From Actinomycetota bacterium (lineage in GTDB: Bacteria > Actinomycetota > Acidimicrobiia > Acidimicrobiales > CADCSY01), in NCBI GenBank assembly GCA_019348495.1, contig JAHWJI010000005.1:1-52699 (forward strand): a stretch of DNA of 52,699 nt, in the 5' to 3' direction. Every line of letters begins with the position of its first letter. Within the stretch, counting starts at the first letter, position 1. Positions 41,347 to 49,985 of this stretch are shown one piece after another. The notes under the pieces were generated by a model that was not told the origin of the DNA, made no database searches, and saw only the letters and a program-made list of their open reading frames with translations. A program made the translations under genes and the position numbers.

Positions 41347-41781
41347 GTGGCCGCCCTCTTCGTCCTGGTCTTCTTGGTGGTGCCCCTGGTCGAGCTCTAC
41401 GTGCTCATCCAGGTGGGCTCGGCCATCGGCGCCCTGAACACCATCGCCCTGCTCGTCGTCATGGGCGTGGTAGGGGGCTGGTTGATGAAGCGCGAGGGCC
41501 TGGGCGTGGTCCGGCGCGTCCAGGCCCAGCTCCAGGCGGGACGGGTCCCGGCGACGGAGGTGGTCGACGGCTTCTTGATCCTCTTCGGCGGCGCCCTCAT
41601 GCTCACCCCGGGCTTCATGAGCGACGCCCTCGGTCTGGCCTTGCTCATCCCGCCGGTGCGAGCCCTGGTACGGGTCGGCCTGGCCCGGCGCCTTCGCGCC
41701 CGGGTGGTCGGCCGCCACGGTGAGGGCCGCCACCGACGGGACGACGAAGGTCGAGGCGGTGCCGGTTACCTAGACGTCTGA
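41347..41781 (+). CDS. fxsA: FxsA family membrane protein
   Basis: 144 residues. Family pattern: first helix ALFVLVFLVVPLVELYVLIQVGSAIGALNTIALLVVMGVVGGWLMKREGL, then RRVQAQLQAGRVPATEVVDGFLILFGGALMLTPGFMSDALGLALLIPPVRAL. The L-x-P-G-F-x-S/T-D motif is diagnostic. E. coli FxsA suppresses F exclusion of phage T7; cellular role is otherwise unclear. A basic, Arg/Gly-rich cytoplasmic tail ends it. Confidence 0.92.
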   Translation: MAALFVLVFLVVPLVELYVLIQVGSAIGALNTIALLVVMGVVGGWLMKREGLGVVRRVQAQLQAGRVPATEVVDGFLILFGGALMLTPGFMSDALGLALLIPPVRALVRVGLARRLRARVVGRHGEGRHRRDDEGRGGAGYLDV

Positions 41782-41802
41782 ACCCCGGGAGTGCCGGGGG
41801 TC

Positions 41803-42084
41803 TCAGCGGTGGCGCACCCGCCCGCGGGAGCCCCGTGACTCACTGCCGCGGGCGCCTCGTGACTCAGAGGTGGGACCACCTTCCTTGGAGTCGCCGTCCT
41901 TGGGGCCGGCGTTCCCCTGGACGGTCTGGGCCCCGCCACCCTCGACCTCCTGGTCGCCACCAGTGTCGAGCTCGGAGTAGCCGCCGTCCTCGGTCTGGGT
42001 CAGCGCCGGCGCTGTTGACATGCGCCTGGTGCCGCGGGTGCGCGCCGGTGAGTACCAGGCAGATTCCATCGCGTAGAGGATCAT
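41803..42084 (-). CDS. Hypothetical small disordered protein
   Basis: 93 residues from ATG 42084. The N-terminus ILYAMESAWYSPARTRGTRR is followed by a low-complexity tail rich in Gly, Glu, Ser and Arg (EVEGGGAQTVQGNAGPKDGD, RGARGSESRGSRGR). No family recognised. It is called because a perfect TATGAT box lies exactly 6 nt before the ATG, giving the same leaderless geometry as vapB. It lies between fxsA (convergent) and the divergent ABC exporter. Confidence 0.5.
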   Translation of the reverse strand: MILYAMESAWYSPARTRGTRRMSTAPALTQTEDGGYSELDTGGDQEVEGGGAQTVQGNAGPKDGDSKEGGPTSESRGARGSESRGSRGRVRHR

Positions 42085-42090
42085 GGCGGG

Positions 42091-42096
42091 ATCATA
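42091..42096 (-). promoter_or_regulatory. -10 box of the small disordered-protein gene
   Basis: TATGAT on the minus strand, 6 nt before ATG 42084, so +1 falls on the A of the start codon. Confidence 0.55.
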
Positions 42097-42173
42097 CCCG
42101 GCCCGAAACGGTCGGGCCAGGGCTCGGCGTCGCCCGTAGGCTCATCGCGTCGCTACCCGAGGAGGCCACGCCG

Positions 42174-42926
<753 letters not shown>

Positions 42927-42937
42927 TCACCGCCGCC

Positions 42938-45781
42938 GTGGTCTCCCTTCCGTTTCTGTTCCTGGCCGCCCGCCGCCCCGTGCTGCGCCGCCTCGCCCTG
43001 CGCAACGCCGCCCGCCGGCCCCGTGAGACCGCTCTGGTGGTGCTGGGCTCGCTCCTGGGCACGTCCATCATCACCGGTTCCATGGTGGTGGGCGACACGC
43101 TCGACGCCTCGCTCCGCCAGGGAGCCCAGACCAAGTTGGGACCGGTCGACGAGCTGGTCAGCACCTCCTCGGCCACCGAGCAGGGCGAGCTCACGGTGGC
43201 GCTCCAGGCCCTCGACGACGACAGCGAGGCGATCGACGGGGTGCTGGCGTTGACCACCCTGCCCGCGGCGGTGGCCGTCCTCGGGCCCGACGGTGAGGCA
43301 CTGCGGGCCGAGCCCACCGCCACCGTGGTCGAGGTCGACTTCGGCGCGGCCCGGGCCTTTGGGGGCGACCCGGCTGCCACCGGCATCGAGGGCCCCACGC
43401 CGGCCCCGGGCCGCACCGTGGTGGGCGAGGACCTGGCCGAGGAGTTGGGTGTGGGCGGGGGCGCCACCATCGTGGTCTACGCCTTCGCTCGCCAGCTCGA
43501 ACTGGCTGTCGACCGGGTCGTGGCCCAGCGGGGGATCGCCGGGTTCTCGCCCGGGTTCGGCAGTCGTTCGCCGAATCTCTTCGTGGCTCCGGGGACGCTG
43601 GCCGAACTGGCGCAGGCGGCCCCGGCCGAGGCGGCCCCGCCCTCGACGTTGGTCGCGGTGTCCAACCGGGGTGGGCCGCTGGAGGGGGCCGACGCCACGG
43701 AGGAGGCCACGGCCGCCATCACCGCCCACCTGGGAACGGCGCCGGGCGGGCTGTCGGCGGCCAAGTCGGAGCTGTTGGCCGATGCCGAGGCCGTGGGGGC
43801 GGAGTTCACCGAGCTGTTCGGCTCCATCGGCTTCTTCAGCGTCATCGCCGGCGTCCTGCTCCTCGTCAACATCTTCGTGATGCTGGCCCAGGAGCGGAAG
43901 TCGGAGATGGGGATGTTGCGGGCGGTGGGGCTGCGCCGGGCCGGCCTGGTGGGATCGTTCAGCCTGGAAGGGTGGATGTACGCCCTGGTCTCGGCGCTAC
44001 TCGGGACCCTGGTCGGCATCGGCATCGGGCGGGTGGTGGCGGGGGTGGCGGCCGACATCTTCGGTGGGGCCGAGCAGTCCCTGGAGCTGACCTTCGCCGT
44101 CGACCCCGCCAGCGTCGAGTCGGGCTTCACCGTCGGCTTCATCATCTCGTTGCTCACCGTGGCTCTCACGTCGTTGTCGATCGCCCGGGTCAACGTCATC
44201 CGGGCCATCCGGGACCTGCCCGAGCCTGCGCCGCCTCGGACCCGTCTGCGGGCCCTGGTCGCCGGGGCGGGGATCGTGTTGGCGGCGGGGGCGTGGACGG
44301 CGTGGGGCATCCCCGGCGACGAGCCCTACGCCACCCTCGCCGGCCCGGTGCTGGTGCTGGCTGGCCTCGTCCCCCTGTTGTCCCGGTTCCTGCCCCGGCG
44401 CCTCCTCGTCTCGGTCGCGGCCGTGGCCGTCCTGGCTTGGGCCATCAGCGCCTTCGGCGTGCTCCCCGACGCCTTCGAAGGTGTCGAGATCCCCATCTTC
44501 GTGGTCCAAGGCGTCGTCCTCACCGCCGCCGCCGTGGCCCTGGCCACCCGGAACCAGGAGGCCGTCGGCGCCGTGGTGCGACGCCTGGGCGGCGGGCGTT
44601 CGATGGCCGTGCGCCTGGGCCTCGCCTACCCCCTGGCTCGGCGCTTCCGCACCGGGATGATCCTGGCCATGTACAGCCTGGTGGTCTTCACCCTCGTGTT
44701 CATCGTGGTGTTGAGCAACCTGTTCTCCAGCCAGATCGACAGCTTCACCGCCGATGTGGCCGGGGGCTTCGAGCTCCAGGTCTCTTCCAACGCCACCAAC
44801 CCGGTACCGGTCGAGGAGGTCCGCAGTCGCGACGACGTGGTCGCCGCCGCCGCCCTGTCCGACGCCGACGCCGAGTTCCTCACGCCCCGCACCGAGGGCG
44901 AGTTCGAGCCCTGGTTCGTCACCGGCATCGACGAGGTGTTCGTCGGCCAGGGGCCCACCGGCCTGGGCGATGTCGGCACCTATCCCGACGCCGACGCGGC
45001 CTACCGCGCCGTGCTGGCCGACCCGGGGCTGACGATCGTCAGTGACTTCTTCCTCCAGGACGGAGGCGGGCCCCCCGAGGAGCCCCTGGAGCCCGGCGAG
45101 CGCATCACCCTGCGCGACCCGGTCTCGGGGAGCGCGCGCCAGCTCACCATCGCCGCCGTCTCCGACAGCTCCTTCGCCGAAGCCGGTGCCTACGTCTCCC
45201 AGGACTCGCTGCGTGAGCTCTACGGGCCCAGGGCGACGGCCAACCGCATCCTGGTGGCCACCTCGGATGCCGCCGATCCCGAGGAGGTGGCGGCCGAGCT
45301 CAACGCCGCCTATCTGGCCAACGGGGCCGAGGCCGAGACGTTCCGGGAGCTGGTGGCCACCAATCTGGCGAGCCAGACCCAGTTCTTCCGCCTCATGCAG
45401 GGCTACCTGGCCCTGGGCTTGGTGGTGGGCATCGCCGGGTTGGGCGTGGTCATGGTGCGGGCGGTACGGGAGCGCCGGCGCCAGATCGGCGTGCTGCGGG
45501 CCCTGGGCTACCCGTCGGGGGCGGTCAGGCGGGCCTTTGTGGTCGAGTCCGCCTTCGTGGCCGCCGAGGGCATCTTCATCGGCACCACCCTGGCCCTGAT
45601 CACCGCCTGGCAGCTCGTGGGCAACGACACCTTCGGCGACGACCTCCCCTTCGCCGTGCCCTGGGCTGAGGTGGCCCTGCTGGTGGTGGTCACCTTCGTG
45701 GTGTCCCTGCTGGCCACCGCCGCCCCCGCCCAGCAGGCATCGCGCATCAGGCCGGCGGTGGCGCTGAGGCTGGCTGACTGA
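42938..45781 (+). CDS. FtsX-like/MacB-type ABC exporter permease
   Basis: 947 residues from GTG 42938, the long actinobacterial type with a duplicated layout. First helix at ~30-50 (ETALVVLGSLLGTSIITGSMVVGD), a large extracytoplasmic domain, FtsX helix block 1 (SIGFFSVIAGVLLLVNIFVMLAQERKSEMGMLRAVGLRRAGL, ~305-345), more helices to ~430 and ~450-570, a second extracytoplasmic domain (FTADVAGGFELQVSSN onward) and C-terminal FtsX block 2 (QGYLALGLVVGIAGLGVVMVRAVRERRRQIGVLRALGYPSGAVRRAFVVESAF). Partner of the ATPase just upstream. Substrate unknown. Confidence 0.92.
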   Translation: MVSLPFLFLAARRPVLRRLALRNAARRPRETALVVLGSLLGTSIITGSMVVGDTLDASLRQGAQTKLGPVDELVSTSSATEQGELTVALQALDDDSEAIDGVLALTTLPAAVAVLGPDGEALRAEPTATVVEVDFGAARAFGGDPAATGIEGPTPAPGRTVVGEDLAEELGVGGGATIVVYAFARQLELAVDRVVAQRGIAGFSPGFGSRSPNLFVAPGTLAELAQAAPAEAAPPSTLVAVSNRGGPLEGADATEEATAAITAHLGTAPGGLSAAKSELLADAEAVGAEFTELFGSIGFFSVIAGVLLLVNIFVMLAQERKSEMGMLRAVGLRRAGLVGSFSLEGWMYALVSALLGTLVGIGIGRVVAGVAADIFGGAEQSLELTFAVDPASVESGFTVGFIISLLTVALTSLSIARVNVIRAIRDLPEPAPPRTRLRALVAGAGIVLAAGAWTAWGIPGDEPYATLAGPVLVLAGLVPLLSRFLPRRLLVSVAAVAVLAWAISAFGVLPDAFEGVEIPIFVVQGVVLTAAAVALATRNQEAVGAVVRRLGGGRSMAVRLGLAYPLARRFRTGMILAMYSLVVFTLVFIVVLSNLFSSQIDSFTADVAGGFELQVSSNATNPVPVEEVRSRDDVVAAAALSDADAEFLTPRTEGEFEPWFVTGIDEVFVGQGPTGLGDVGTYPDADAAYRAVLADPGLTIVSDFFLQDGGGPPEEPLEPGERITLRDPVSGSARQLTIAAVSDSSFAEAGAYVSQDSLRELYGPRATANRILVATSDAADPEEVAAELNAAYLANGAEAETFRELVATNLASQTQFFRLMQGYLALGLVVGIAGLGVVMVRAVRERRRQIGVLRALGYPSGAVRRAFVVESAFVAAEGIFIGTTLALITAWQLVGNDTFGDDLPFAVPWAEVALLVVVTFVVSLLATAAPAQQASRIRPAVALRLAD

Positions 45782-45819
45782 GGTTGGTCGCGGCCGTCGA
45801 GGCCCTGGCTCGGGCGCCG

Positions 45820-46995
45820 CTACTTGGGGCCGAGGGCGGCTTCGACGTTGTCGAGCAGGCGAGCACTGCAGCCGGCCATGTCGACGGGCGGGATGGCCTC
45901 TTCGACGATGCGCCGGGCGATGGTCCGGAAGGCCTCGGCCGCCGGGCCGTTGCCGTCGCCCAGGGTGACAGGGATCCCGGTGTCGCCCCCGGCGCTGACC
46001 GCGGGCTCGATGGGGATCTGGCCGAGCAGGGGGCTGCCGATGTCGTGGGCCAGCGCGGCTCCGCCCCCTGAGCCGAACAAGGCGTAGTCCCCGCCGTGTT
46101 CGCAGGTGAAGCTGGACATGTTCTCGATGACCCCGGCGATGCGCAGGTAGGTCTTGCGGGCCATGTCGGCAGCCCGGGCGGCCACCTTCTGGGCACCCAC
46201 CGCCGGGGTGGTGACGATGAGCATCTCGGCCCTGGGCAGCATGCGGGCCAGGCCCATCTGCACGTCACCGGTCCCCGGCGGCATGTCGATGAGCAGGTAG
46301 TCCATGGCGCCCCAGCGCACGTCTTCGACGAAGTGCTGGACAGCGCGGTTGAGCATGAAGCCTCGCCACATCACCGCCGAGTCCTCCTCGTCGACGAGGA
46401 AGCGCATGGAGACGACCTTCAACAGACCCTGGCCCACCTGCTTCTCATGGGGGACGATCTTCTTCTCGCCCTCCATCCCGGCCAGGCGCCCGCCCAGGCC
46501 GAGCATCCGGGGCACGGAGAACCCACCGATGTCGGCGTCCATCACCCCGACGGTGAAGCCCTGGGCGGCCAGGGCCACGGCCAGGTTGACCGTGACCGAC
46601 GACTTGCCCACGCCCCCCTTGCCCGAGGCGATGGTGACGACGCGGGTGGTGGCCGGGATCTCGGTCTCGGGAGCTCGTTCGGCGGCGTTGCGCCGGGCCT
46701 TGGCCATGGCCGAGGCCTTCTCGTCCTGGGTCATCTCGGTCCAGCGGATGTCGACCTTGGTGACACCCGGGGCGCTCCCCACGCGCGAGCGGACGTCTTT
46801 TTGGATCTGGGCCCGTAAGGGACAGCCGGCGGTGGTGAGGGCCACGGTCACGGTGACGACGCCCTCGTCGTCGACGCTGGCGCTCTTGGCCATGCCCAGG
46901 TCGACGATGTCGCTGCCCAGCTCCGGGTCGATGACCCCGCGCAGCAGGGCCATCACGTCGTCGGAGGTGGGGCGAGCGGTGGTCGAGACGGCCAT
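45820..46995 (-). CDS. mrp: Mrp/ApbC-type iron-sulphur carrier ATPase
   Basis: 391 residues from ATG 46995 (ATG 47004 would add MSA). N-terminal MIP18/DUF59 domain (DVMALLRGVIDPELGSDIVDLGM, TTAGCPLRAQIQKDV). P-loop ASGKGGVGKSSVTVNLAVAL, then GVMDADIGGFSVPRMLG and YLLIDMPPGTGDVQMGLARML. It carries and transfers 4Fe-4S clusters. The usual CxxC is altered: the segment reads SSFTCEHGGDYALFGSGGG, keeping only one Cys. A TAGAAT box 7 nt upstream supports this start. Divergent from sufR across 43 bp. Confidence 0.92.
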   Translation of the reverse strand: MAVSTTARPTSDDVMALLRGVIDPELGSDIVDLGMAKSASVDDEGVVTVTVALTTAGCPLRAQIQKDVRSRVGSAPGVTKVDIRWTEMTQDEKASAMAKARRNAAERAPETEIPATTRVVTIASGKGGVGKSSVTVNLAVALAAQGFTVGVMDADIGGFSVPRMLGLGGRLAGMEGEKKIVPHEKQVGQGLLKVVSMRFLVDEEDSAVMWRGFMLNRAVQHFVEDVRWGAMDYLLIDMPPGTGDVQMGLARMLPRAEMLIVTTPAVGAQKVAARAADMARKTYLRIAGVIENMSSFTCEHGGDYALFGSGGGAALAHDIGSPLLGQIPIEPAVSAGGDTGIPVTLGDGNGPAAEAFRTIARRIVEEAIPPVDMAGCSARLLDNVEAALGPK

Positions 46996-47002
46996 TGCCG
47001 AC

Positions 47003-47029
47003 ATTCTAACGGTAGAGCCCGTGTAAACT
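47003..47029. promoter_or_regulatory. Divergent -10 boxes of mrp and sufR
   Basis: TAGAAT on the minus strand (47008-47003), 7 nt before the mrp ATG 46995; TAAACT on the plus strand (47024-47029), 9 nt before the sufR ATG 47039. Both predict leaderless or near-leaderless mRNAs. Confidence 0.5.
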
Positions 47030-47035
47030 CGGGCT
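47016..47035. promoter_or_regulatory. Candidate SufR operator
   Basis: 20-bp palindrome with arms AGCCCG (47016-47021) and CGGGCT (47030-47035) and matching inner GT/AC pairs, centred on the sufR -10 box and ~20 bp from the mrp -10. Placement suits autorepression by SufR with control of mrp. Confidence 0.5.
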
Positions 47036-47038
47036 GCG

Positions 47039-47740
47039 ATGGAGGACGCAGGCCAGCACCGTCTCGCGCTGTTGAAGGCGTTGGGGGACAACACCCGCTA
47101 TGCCATCTACCTGGAGTTGGCCCGCTCGCCGGCGCCCCGCTCGACCGCCGAGGTGGCGGAGTCGCTCGAGCTGCACCCCAACACCGTGCGCCCCCACCTC
47201 GAGCGCATGCGCGAGGTGGGACTGTTGGCCGTGGAGACGGCGAGCCGGGGTGGCGTGGGTCGCCCCCAGCACCTCTACTCCCTCGAGCCCGAGGCCCCAT
47301 CGCTGGGACTCGAACCTGCGCCCATGCCGCTGCTGGCTCGACTCTTGGCCCAAGTGGCGGCCCTGGTCGGGGTAGAGGGCGAGGAGGCCGCCGTCGTGGG
47401 CCGGGAGCAGGGCCGGCGGTCGGCTGCGCCGGCCACCTTGGCCCCCACCGCCGGGGCGGTCGACGAGGAGGGTGGCCTGTCGGCGTGCGTCGACGGCCTG
47501 GTGGCCGACCTCGCCCGCCTCGGGTTCGACCCGGCCGTGGCCGGCGACGGGGAGTCGACCACCGTGGCCTTCACCCACTGTCCCTTCGCCGAGCTGGCCC
47601 AGGCTCATCCCGAGATCGTGTGCCAGCTCCACCGGGGGATGGTCGAGGGCTTCGTGGAGGCCCGCGGGGGAGCCGTCGTGGAGCGGTTCGGGACCCTCCT
47701 CGACCGCCAACCGTGCCAGGTCGAGCTGTCCCGGGTCTGA
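47039..47740 (+). CDS. sufR: SufR-type iron-sulphur transcriptional repressor
   Basis: 233 residues. N-terminal winged helix (LLKALGDNTRYAIYLELARS, STAEVAESLELHPNTVRPHLERMREVGLL). C-terminal cluster region with HCPFAELAQAHPEIVC (C-x13-C), QLHRGMVEGF and RQPCQVEL, the cysteine arrangement of SufR-family sensors. Holo-SufR represses Fe-S assembly genes and releases DNA when the cluster is lost. Neighbours mrp (divergent) and erpA (downstream) fit. The suf structural operon is not in the window. Confidence 0.88.
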   Translation: MEDAGQHRLALLKALGDNTRYAIYLELARSPAPRSTAEVAESLELHPNTVRPHLERMREVGLLAVETASRGGVGRPQHLYSLEPEAPSLGLEPAPMPLLARLLAQVAALVGVEGEEAAVVGREQGRRSAAPATLAPTAGAVDEEGGLSACVDGLVADLARLGFDPAVAGDGESTTVAFTHCPFAELAQAHPEIVCQLHRGMVEGFVEARGGAVVERFGTLLDRQPCQVELSRV

Positions 47741-47826
47741 GCCGTCGCCGGTAGGCTTGGCGGTGCCAGTCGTTCGAGGCGACCCGCCGTCGTGGCGGTC
47801 GCTACCCGAGGTGGAGGAGTCCAGCC

Positions 47827-48204
47827 ATGAGCAACATCGCAACCGAGCAGGTGCAGCCGACCATCGGCAGGGGGCCGTCGCTGTCCCTCAACATCAGTGA
47901 CAGCGCCGCCGCCAAGGTCAAGCAGCTCCTGGAGGAAGAAGGTGACGCCGAGCTGGCCCTGCGGGTGGCGGTGCGCCCCGGCGGGTGCTCGGGCTTCAGC
48001 TACGAGATGTACTTCGACAGTGAGCTCGCTGGCGACGACATCAAGCACGACGTGGCCGGCGTGCGGGTGGTCACCGACCCGACCAGCGCCCGGATGCTGG
48101 CCGGCGCCACCCTGGAGTACAAGGACAGCCTGCAGGGTGCCGGGTTCGCCATCAACAACCCCAACGCGCAGCGGACCTGCGGCTGCGGACAGTCCTTCTC
48201 CTAG
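47827..48204 (+). CDS. erpA: A-type iron-sulphur carrier (ErpA/HesB family)
   Basis: 125 residues from ATG 47827, after GTGGAGG. HesB/IscA fold: LSLNISDSAAAKVKQLLEEEG, ALRVAVRPGGCSGFSYEMYFD, VVTDPTSARMLAGATLEYKD and the C-terminal CGCGQSFS. The three ligand cysteines (GGCSGF, C-G-C-G) are intact. It inserts Fe-S clusters into apo-targets. Same strand as sufR, 86 bp downstream, so it may be cotranscribed and under SufR control. Confidence 0.93.
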   Translation: MSNIATEQVQPTIGRGPSLSLNISDSAAAKVKQLLEEEGDAELALRVAVRPGGCSGFSYEMYFDSELAGDDIKHDVAGVRVVTDPTSARMLAGATLEYKDSLQGAGFAINNPNAQRTCGCGQSFS

Positions 48205-48215
48205 CCCATTGCTGA

Positions 48216-48309
48216 CGGACGGGTCCTGTCACCGAGCGGGATCCTCCCATGACGGCGCCTTGTGGTGGTGGGCGCCGCATGGGCCCCTCCCCTCGGCGCC
48301 ACCCGTCCG
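48216..48309. other. Long rod-like intergenic hairpin after erpA
   Basis: Nested complementary segments: outer CGGACGGGT (48216-48224) with ACCCGTCCG (48301-48309); middle CCGAG (48232-48236) with CTCGG (48292-48296); inner CCCATG-a-CGGCGCC (48246-48259) with GGCGCCG-CATGGG (48271-48283), 13 bp and one bulged A, closing an 11-nt GU-rich loop. Could be a terminator, a processed RNA or a small structured ncRNA. No U-tract. Confidence 0.5.
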
Positions 48310-48331
48310 CCAGACGCCAACCTTGCTAGCA

Positions 48332-48359
48332 ACTCGCCGGCCCGTTGGGGCCGGCGAGT
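48332..48359. terminator. Strong hairpin before the fused oxidoreductase gene
   Basis: Perfect 12-bp stem (48332-48343 with 48348-48359, arms starting ACTCGCCGG) and loop GTTG. No U-tract. It lies 24 bp before TTG 48384, so it may end erpA transcription or shape the 5' leader of the next gene. Confidence 0.55.
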
Positions 48360-48383
48360 CGCGTACGGTGCGAAGTTGAGGAC

Positions 48384-49985
48384 TTGACCGGGGAGATCGC
48401 CTTCGAGGTTGACGGGCGGGCGGTCACCGTGGTGGACGACGGTGCTTCGTTGTTGGAGGTGCTGCGCGACCGTCTGGGGGTACGTTCGCCCAAGGACGGC
48501 TGTAGTCCCCAGGGCCAGTGCGGGTGCTGCACGGTGCTGGTCGATGGTGCGCCCCGGGTGGCGTGCGTCACCCCCTCGGCACGGGTGGCGGGCCGGCGGG
48601 TGACCACCGTCGAGGGGTTGGCCGAGGACGAGCGCCGGCGGTGGGCCGATGCCTTTGTCGCCACTGGCGCCAGCCAGTGCGGGTTCTGCACTCCGGGGAT
48701 CATCGTGCGCCTCTCCGGGCTGGCCGGCCGAGCGGACCGCGTCGAGGATGACGCCGCGGTCGAACGGGCTCTCGCCGCCCACCTGTGTCGCTGCACGGGG
48801 TGGCGCACCATCCTCGACGCCCGGCGCCTCGTGCGTTGTGGTCTGCGGGGGACGACCAGCGCCCCGGTTCCGCGGCCAGAGCGAGATTGGACCTCGGCCG
48901 CCACTCGTGCCGCCGTCGAGGGTGGTGTCGCCCAGAGGGTGGGGCCCGAGGTCGCCCTCGGTGGTGGTGGCTTCGCCGACGACAGCGCCCCGGACGGCGC
49001 CCTGGTGGCCGTTCCCGACGCGGTGCGGCCCGGCGAGTGGGTGGTGCGGGAGACCCTGGCCGAGGCCCGGGCGGTGGCGGGCAAGGTGCAGGGCCGGCGC
49101 ACCACCATCGACCCGGGCCACCCCCTGGAGGTGGCCGGGGGGGACTGGGACCTGTGTCTGCGCACCACCTGGGTGGAGCCGGCCTACCTGGAGACCGACG
49201 CGTCGTGGTGTGCCCCCGGAGGCGTCCCCACCAGCCCGCTGGCCAACGGCGGCGCCTTCGGGGGTAAGGCCGCCTCTCCGGCGCCGGCCGCGGCCCGCCG
49301 TCTGGCCGACGAGCACGGGCGGCCCGTGCGGGTGCTGCTGTCCCGGGAGGACACCGTGCGCCTCGGTCCCAAGCGCCCACCGCTGGCCGCCGGTGTGCGC
49401 GTCGACGCCTCGGGCGAGGTGACCGGCGTGGTGCGCGTGGTGCGCACGCCGGGCATCGCCAGCGCCATCGCCAGCGTGGCTCCGGGCCTGGAGGTGGTCG
49501 AGGTCGACATCGCCGGGCCTCCCACCTCGGCCGGGGTCCGGGGCGCCGGTTGGGCCGAGGCTCTGATCCTGCTGGCGGCCGCCCGGGGCACCCACCCGGT
49601 GACCGTCACCACGCCGGCCGGCGCCACCGCGGTGGTCGGGGTCGACGACGACGGCGTGGGGGTGCGGGTCGAATGTGGCCAGGTCCTCGACGAGGTGGTG
49701 CTGCGCTCCTATTGCATCGGGGCGGCGCACATGGCGCTGGGCTGGGTCCGGCGCGAGGCCATCGCCGTGGACGGGGCCGGTGAGGTCCACGACCTGACCA
49801 TCCGCTCCTTCGGCATCTTGCGTGCGGGCGAGATGCCCCCGGTGGAGGTCGAGGTGGTGCCGTCGGAGCGTGCGCCCGTGAACGGCTCCGACGCCGTGTT
49901 CGTGGCGGTGGCCGCCGCCGAGTGGCTGCGCCAGGGTTGCCCCCAGGACTGGCCCACCGAGCGAGAGAACAGGAGAGGTCGATGA
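48384..49985 (+). CDS. Compact fused xanthine-dehydrogenase-family protein (2Fe-2S + shortened Mo-cofactor domain)
   Basis: 533 residues from TTG 48384 with TTGAGGA upstream (TTG 48345 lies inside the hairpin and is less likely). Residues 1-85: plant-type ferredoxin with DGCSPQGQCGCCTVLVDG (C40, C46, C49). Residues ~85-150: the four-helix 2Fe-2S domain with SQCGFCTPG and HLCRCTGW. From ~180 it continues into a shortened molybdopterin-binding subunit: GEWVVRETLAEARAV, LANGGAFGGKAAS, RPVRVLLSREDTVRLGPKR, RGAGWAEALILLAA, VECGQVLDEVVLRSYCIGAA. Normal large subunits alone exceed 700 residues. The C-terminal GVGE region carrying the catalytic Glu reads PVNGSDAVFVAV. Coupled to RidA. Confidence 0.8.
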   Translation: MTGEIAFEVDGRAVTVVDDGASLLEVLRDRLGVRSPKDGCSPQGQCGCCTVLVDGAPRVACVTPSARVAGRRVTTVEGLAEDERRRWADAFVATGASQCGFCTPGIIVRLSGLAGRADRVEDDAAVERALAAHLCRCTGWRTILDARRLVRCGLRGTTSAPVPRPERDWTSAATRAAVEGGVAQRVGPEVALGGGGFADDSAPDGALVAVPDAVRPGEWVVRETLAEARAVAGKVQGRRTTIDPGHPLEVAGGDWDLCLRTTWVEPAYLETDASWCAPGGVPTSPLANGGAFGGKAASPAPAAARRLADEHGRPVRVLLSREDTVRLGPKRPPLAAGVRVDASGEVTGVVRVVRTPGIASAIASVAPGLEVVEVDIAGPPTSAGVRGAGWAEALILLAAARGTHPVTVTTPAGATAVVGVDDDGVGVRVECGQVLDEVVLRSYCIGAAHMALGWVRREAIAVDGAGEVHDLTIRSFGILRAGEMPPVEVEVVPSERAPVNGSDAVFVAVAAAEWLRQGCPQDWPTERENRRGR

